DNA from: Candidatus Bathyarchaeota archaeon
GTDB taxonomy: Archaea > Thermoproteota > Bathyarchaeia > TCS64
DNA length: 5,997 nt
Assembly: GCA_030601645.1 (NCBI GenBank)
Contig: JAUWBQ010000115.1
Span: 1 to 5,997 of the forward strand
Direction of reading: 5' to 3'
Shown: positions 4,354 to 5,997 of the stretch, in pieces
How the letters are laid out: the number at the start of each line of letters is the position of its first letter
How positions within the stretch are numbered: position 1 is the first letter of the stretch
The notes under the pieces: generated by a model
What the model saw: the letters and a program-made list of their open reading frames with translations, nothing else
Told to the model about the DNA's origin: nothing
Database searches by the model: none
Translations under genes and position numbers: made by a program

Positions 4354-5094
4354 CTAGAACACCAGCTCCCTCTTCTGGAATGTGTAAAGTGCACATAACA
4401 GGGCTATCAACCCAACGCCGACCAATAGGGATAGCTCGTTCATGAGCATCCCCCCTGCTGTAGGATGGTACCCGTACTCATGTAGTTGAAGAGGGACAGG
4501 TCCTTCAGGAACCCCAGGTTCCCCAGGTCCCCGAGCCTCGTCATCACGTACTGGGCTAGTATCAGGGCGCCGGAGGCGCTCAGAGCCCGGTTCGACTCCA
4601 AGAACAGCGTCCCGCACAGCAGGGAGAGCGCACCCAGGGCGAAGAGCCAAAGCCAGAACCCGGCCATGGCGTGCCCGAGGAATGAGATCAAGGGTCTCCC
4701 CGATGCTCTGGGGATCCACCACCGCGAGGACGTATACGAACGCGGGATAGAGGAAGCTGTACGCTAGGTAGACCATGAACTTTTCCAGGAGATACCTCCA
4801 CCTTGGGATGGGGTAGCTCAGGGTCACGTCCAGGGTCTTCTTGTCCACCTCGGATGTAACGATCTTGGCAGGGACGAGTATCGCGAGGAGCACTATGGCC
4901 CACTCCATGGTGACCCCCACGTACATGTAGAAGGCCCCCTGCCAGGTGGTGAGGTCTATGACTCCCATCGGTCCAAGGAGGGCCTGATAAATGGGGCTGT
5001 CCAGGAGTTGAGCGATCCTCGCCACCTGGTCCTTGAGCTGGGGCCAGATGTTAGTCATCAGGGGGACGATCATCGAGACGAAGAAGGAGGTCAT
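4354..5094 (-). CDS. ABC-2 type transporter permease, split by two frameshifts
   Basis: The membrane subunit of an ABC exporter; no ATPase is in the window. The starting frame (from ATG 5094) encodes a first hydrophobic segment, a helix around residues 63-80, and the cytoplasmic coupling segment SEVDKKTLDVTLSYPIPRWR (81-100), typical of ABC-2 permeases, then another helix to about residue 125. After DPQSIG it turns into arginine-rich nonsense. The coding sequence moves to a second frame, ISFLGHAMAGFWLWLFALGA onwards, to LQQGG. It then returns to the first frame for MLMNELSLLVGVGLIALLCA and the usual end FQKRELVF. The shifts sit at G-runs: one base too many at 4698-4701 and one too few (or two too many) at 4450-4455. 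With both repaired the protein is 246 residues with about six helices. The N-terminus is some 20 residues shorter than usual. The start overlaps the upstream stop as ATGA, so the two genes are coupled. Confidence 0.75.
   Translation of the reverse strand: MTSFFVSMIVPLMTNIWPQLKDQVARIAQLLDSPIYQALLGPMGVIDLTTWQGAFYMYVGVTMEWAIVLLAILVPAKIVTSEVDKKTLDVTLSYPIPRWRYLLEKFMVYLAYSFLYPAFVYVLAVVDPQSIGETLDLIPRARHGRVLALALRPGCALPAVRDAVLGVEPGSERLRRPDTSPVRDDEARGPGEPGVPEGPVPLQLHEYGYHPTAGGMLMNELSLLVGVGLIALLCALYTFQKRELVF
4450..4455 (-). other. Frameshift site 2 in the permease gene
   Basis: Six G on the minus strand. One more G gives CAG CAG GGG GGG ATG and joins LQQGG to MLMNELS, restoring the last membrane helix. 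As written, the middle frame stops at TGA 4440-4442 just after. Confidence 0.6.
4698..4701 (-). other. Frameshift site 1 in the permease gene
   Basis: Four G on the minus strand. Removing one gives ATC GGG AGA CCC TTG ATC TCA and the smooth reading SIGRPLISFLGHAMAGF, in place of the non-membrane sequence that follows in the original frame. Confidence 0.6.
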
Positions 5095-5997
5095 CTCCGC
5101 CGCATCACGAGGTGGAGGGCTAGCCCAAGTATCAACCCAATGATTGTTGTCTCCAACGGAAAACCCGGGATGCCCCCTCCCCCCGAGGACTCTTCGGTTT
5201 CTATTTCAGGTTCGATTACCGAGAGATCAAGGGATCGGCTCCTTGAGGCATGATGGCCGGGGTCCCCACCCCAAGACGTCTCTACGTTCCAAGAGCCAAC
5301 CTTTGAGGGCTCGTAGTAATCTCTGTAGCTACCATCGGCCTCTGTAAGTACATGCCTCACGAGAGATGAGCCGTCCGGCTTCGTGTAGGTCAATGTGACG
5401 TTTGCTCCGGAGACGGATGGCTCGATTAAACCAGAGACTGTCGATGGGTCTCCCAGTAATACCGTAGTTGATGAAAGGGAACAGGAGATGGTCGTCTCAA
5501 GTATTCTCCAATCCCACCACTCCCCTACGAAATATATCTTGGAGTCGTCTGGGGAGAAGAGGGGGCAGTGGGCCAGGAAGCTCTGAGGGAAGAGATCTGA
5601 GGTCAGGTCTAGGACATCGCCACCGTCGGAGTTCATAGTGTAGATGTCGTATCTCCCCTCGACGCACATCGCGGACACCGAGTAGACTATCTTGTCCCCG
5701 GAGTTCGACCAGACAGCTAGGCCCTGGGTCCATCCAGTGTCTGAGAGGGCCACCTCTCCCGACCCGTCGAGGCTGACGCAGTAGAGGTCGTAGTTCCCGT
5801 GGGGCAAGGCGTCGTCTACCATCCTCTCGAAGACGATCTTGCCGCCGTCGGGACTTATGCGGGGGTCGTAGTCTCCGAAGGGAAGCACGGCGTTCCCCCA
5901 TTCCCCGGCTCTCGGAGGGTCGGTCACCTGGACGGCACCCGAGCCGTCTTGGTTCATTATCCAGATCTGGAAGTTACGGGTGAAGGCGATCTTGTCC
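5091..5997 (-). CDS. PD40 beta-propeller surface protein with Ig-like domain and PGF anchor, C-terminal part
   Basis: The frame is open to the right edge, so the N-terminus is outside; 301 residues are visible (numbered from the first whole codon). Residues 1 to about 160 hold at least three TolB/PD40-type propeller blades: KIAFTRNFQIWIMNQDGSG, PRISPDGGKIVFER followed by YDLYCVSLDGSG, and FSPDDSKIYFVGEWW. Residues about 168-255 form a beta-sandwich Ig/carboxypeptidase-regulatory-like domain (VLLGDPSTVSGLIEPSVSGA, LTYTKPDGSS, EADGSYRDYYEP, GSWNVETSW). A short acidic glycine linker leads to IPGFP (276-280), a hydrophobic helix (283-298) and a final RRR. That tail resembles archaeosortase-type or plain C-terminal membrane anchors, placing the protein on the outer cell surface. 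The role is probably binding or sensing; no enzyme motif is seen. Its stop overlaps the permease start as ATGA, suggesting one operon and perhaps a shared export or substrate-capture task. Confidence 0.85.
   Translation of the reverse strand, partial: DKIAFTRNFQIWIMNQDGSGAVQVTDPPRAGEWGNAVLPFGDYDPRISPDGGKIVFERMVDDALPHGNYDLYCVSLDGSGEVALSDTGWTQGLAVWSNSGDKIVYSVSAMCVEGRYDIYTMNSDGGDVLDLTSDLFPQSFLAHCPLFSPDDSKIYFVGEWWDWRILETTISCSLSSTTVLLGDPSTVSGLIEPSVSGANVTLTYTKPDGSSLVRHVLTEADGSYRDYYEPSKVGSWNVETSWGGDPGHHASRSRSLDLSVIEPEIETEESSGGGGIPGFPLETTIIGLILGLALHLVMRRR

Noticed and set aside
4354..4697. Continuous reading of the first permease frame after DPQSIG
   Set aside because: The stretch is arginine/proline-rich without membrane character, whereas the adjacent frame gives hydrophobic permease sequence; only the last ~30 residues of this frame look real.

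Overview
The window reads as part of an archaeal chromosome. The evidence is a tRNA-splicing endonuclease of the archaeal type, TATA-like boxes 20-60 bases ahead of several genes, and a cell-surface protein ending in an archaeal-style PGF plus membrane-helix plus arginine tail. The style of that tail and its partner domains, together with frequent AGG/AGA arginine codons, make me lean towards a Bathyarchaeia-like lineage. That placement is a guess, because no rRNA or other strong marker is present.

Layout: nearly everything is on the minus strand, so it reads right to left. 5997-5091 holds the 3' part of a PD40 beta-propeller surface protein, whose stop overlaps the start of an ABC-2 type permease (5094-4354). 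The permease is broken by two compensating one-base shifts, each at a run of G. A hairpin and U-run then mark a likely terminator (about 4264-4300), followed by a clear TATA box and an NAD(P)-dependent malic enzyme (4218-2875). Next is a small zinc-ribbon protein (2810-2592), whose ribosome binding site lies inside a 7-bp hairpin. Then comes a two-gene unit: a DUF47/PhoU-like protein (2452-1799, start revised here) and endA (1796-1233), two bases apart.

The left 1.2 kb is sparser and more AT-rich. 836-1232 holds the promoter and leader of a small gene plus short repeats, with nothing convincingly coding except a possible 19-22 residue leader ORF. That promoter serves a 56-residue single-pass membrane protein (835-665), supported by a textbook AGGAGG site. 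It converges on a small plus-strand hypothetical gene (283-546). A divergent promoter region separates that gene from a hypothetical gene running off the left edge (176-1).

No mobile element, CRISPR array, tRNA or rRNA was seen. The genes do not form one pathway. They cover surface/transport (PD40 protein and permease), central carbon metabolism (malic enzyme), and tRNA processing coupled to a phosphate-regulator-like protein. The most useful points are the missed small membrane gene, the homopolymer frameshifts, the hidden ribosome binding site, and the DUF47-endA coupling. I did not find a convincing new multi-gene system.
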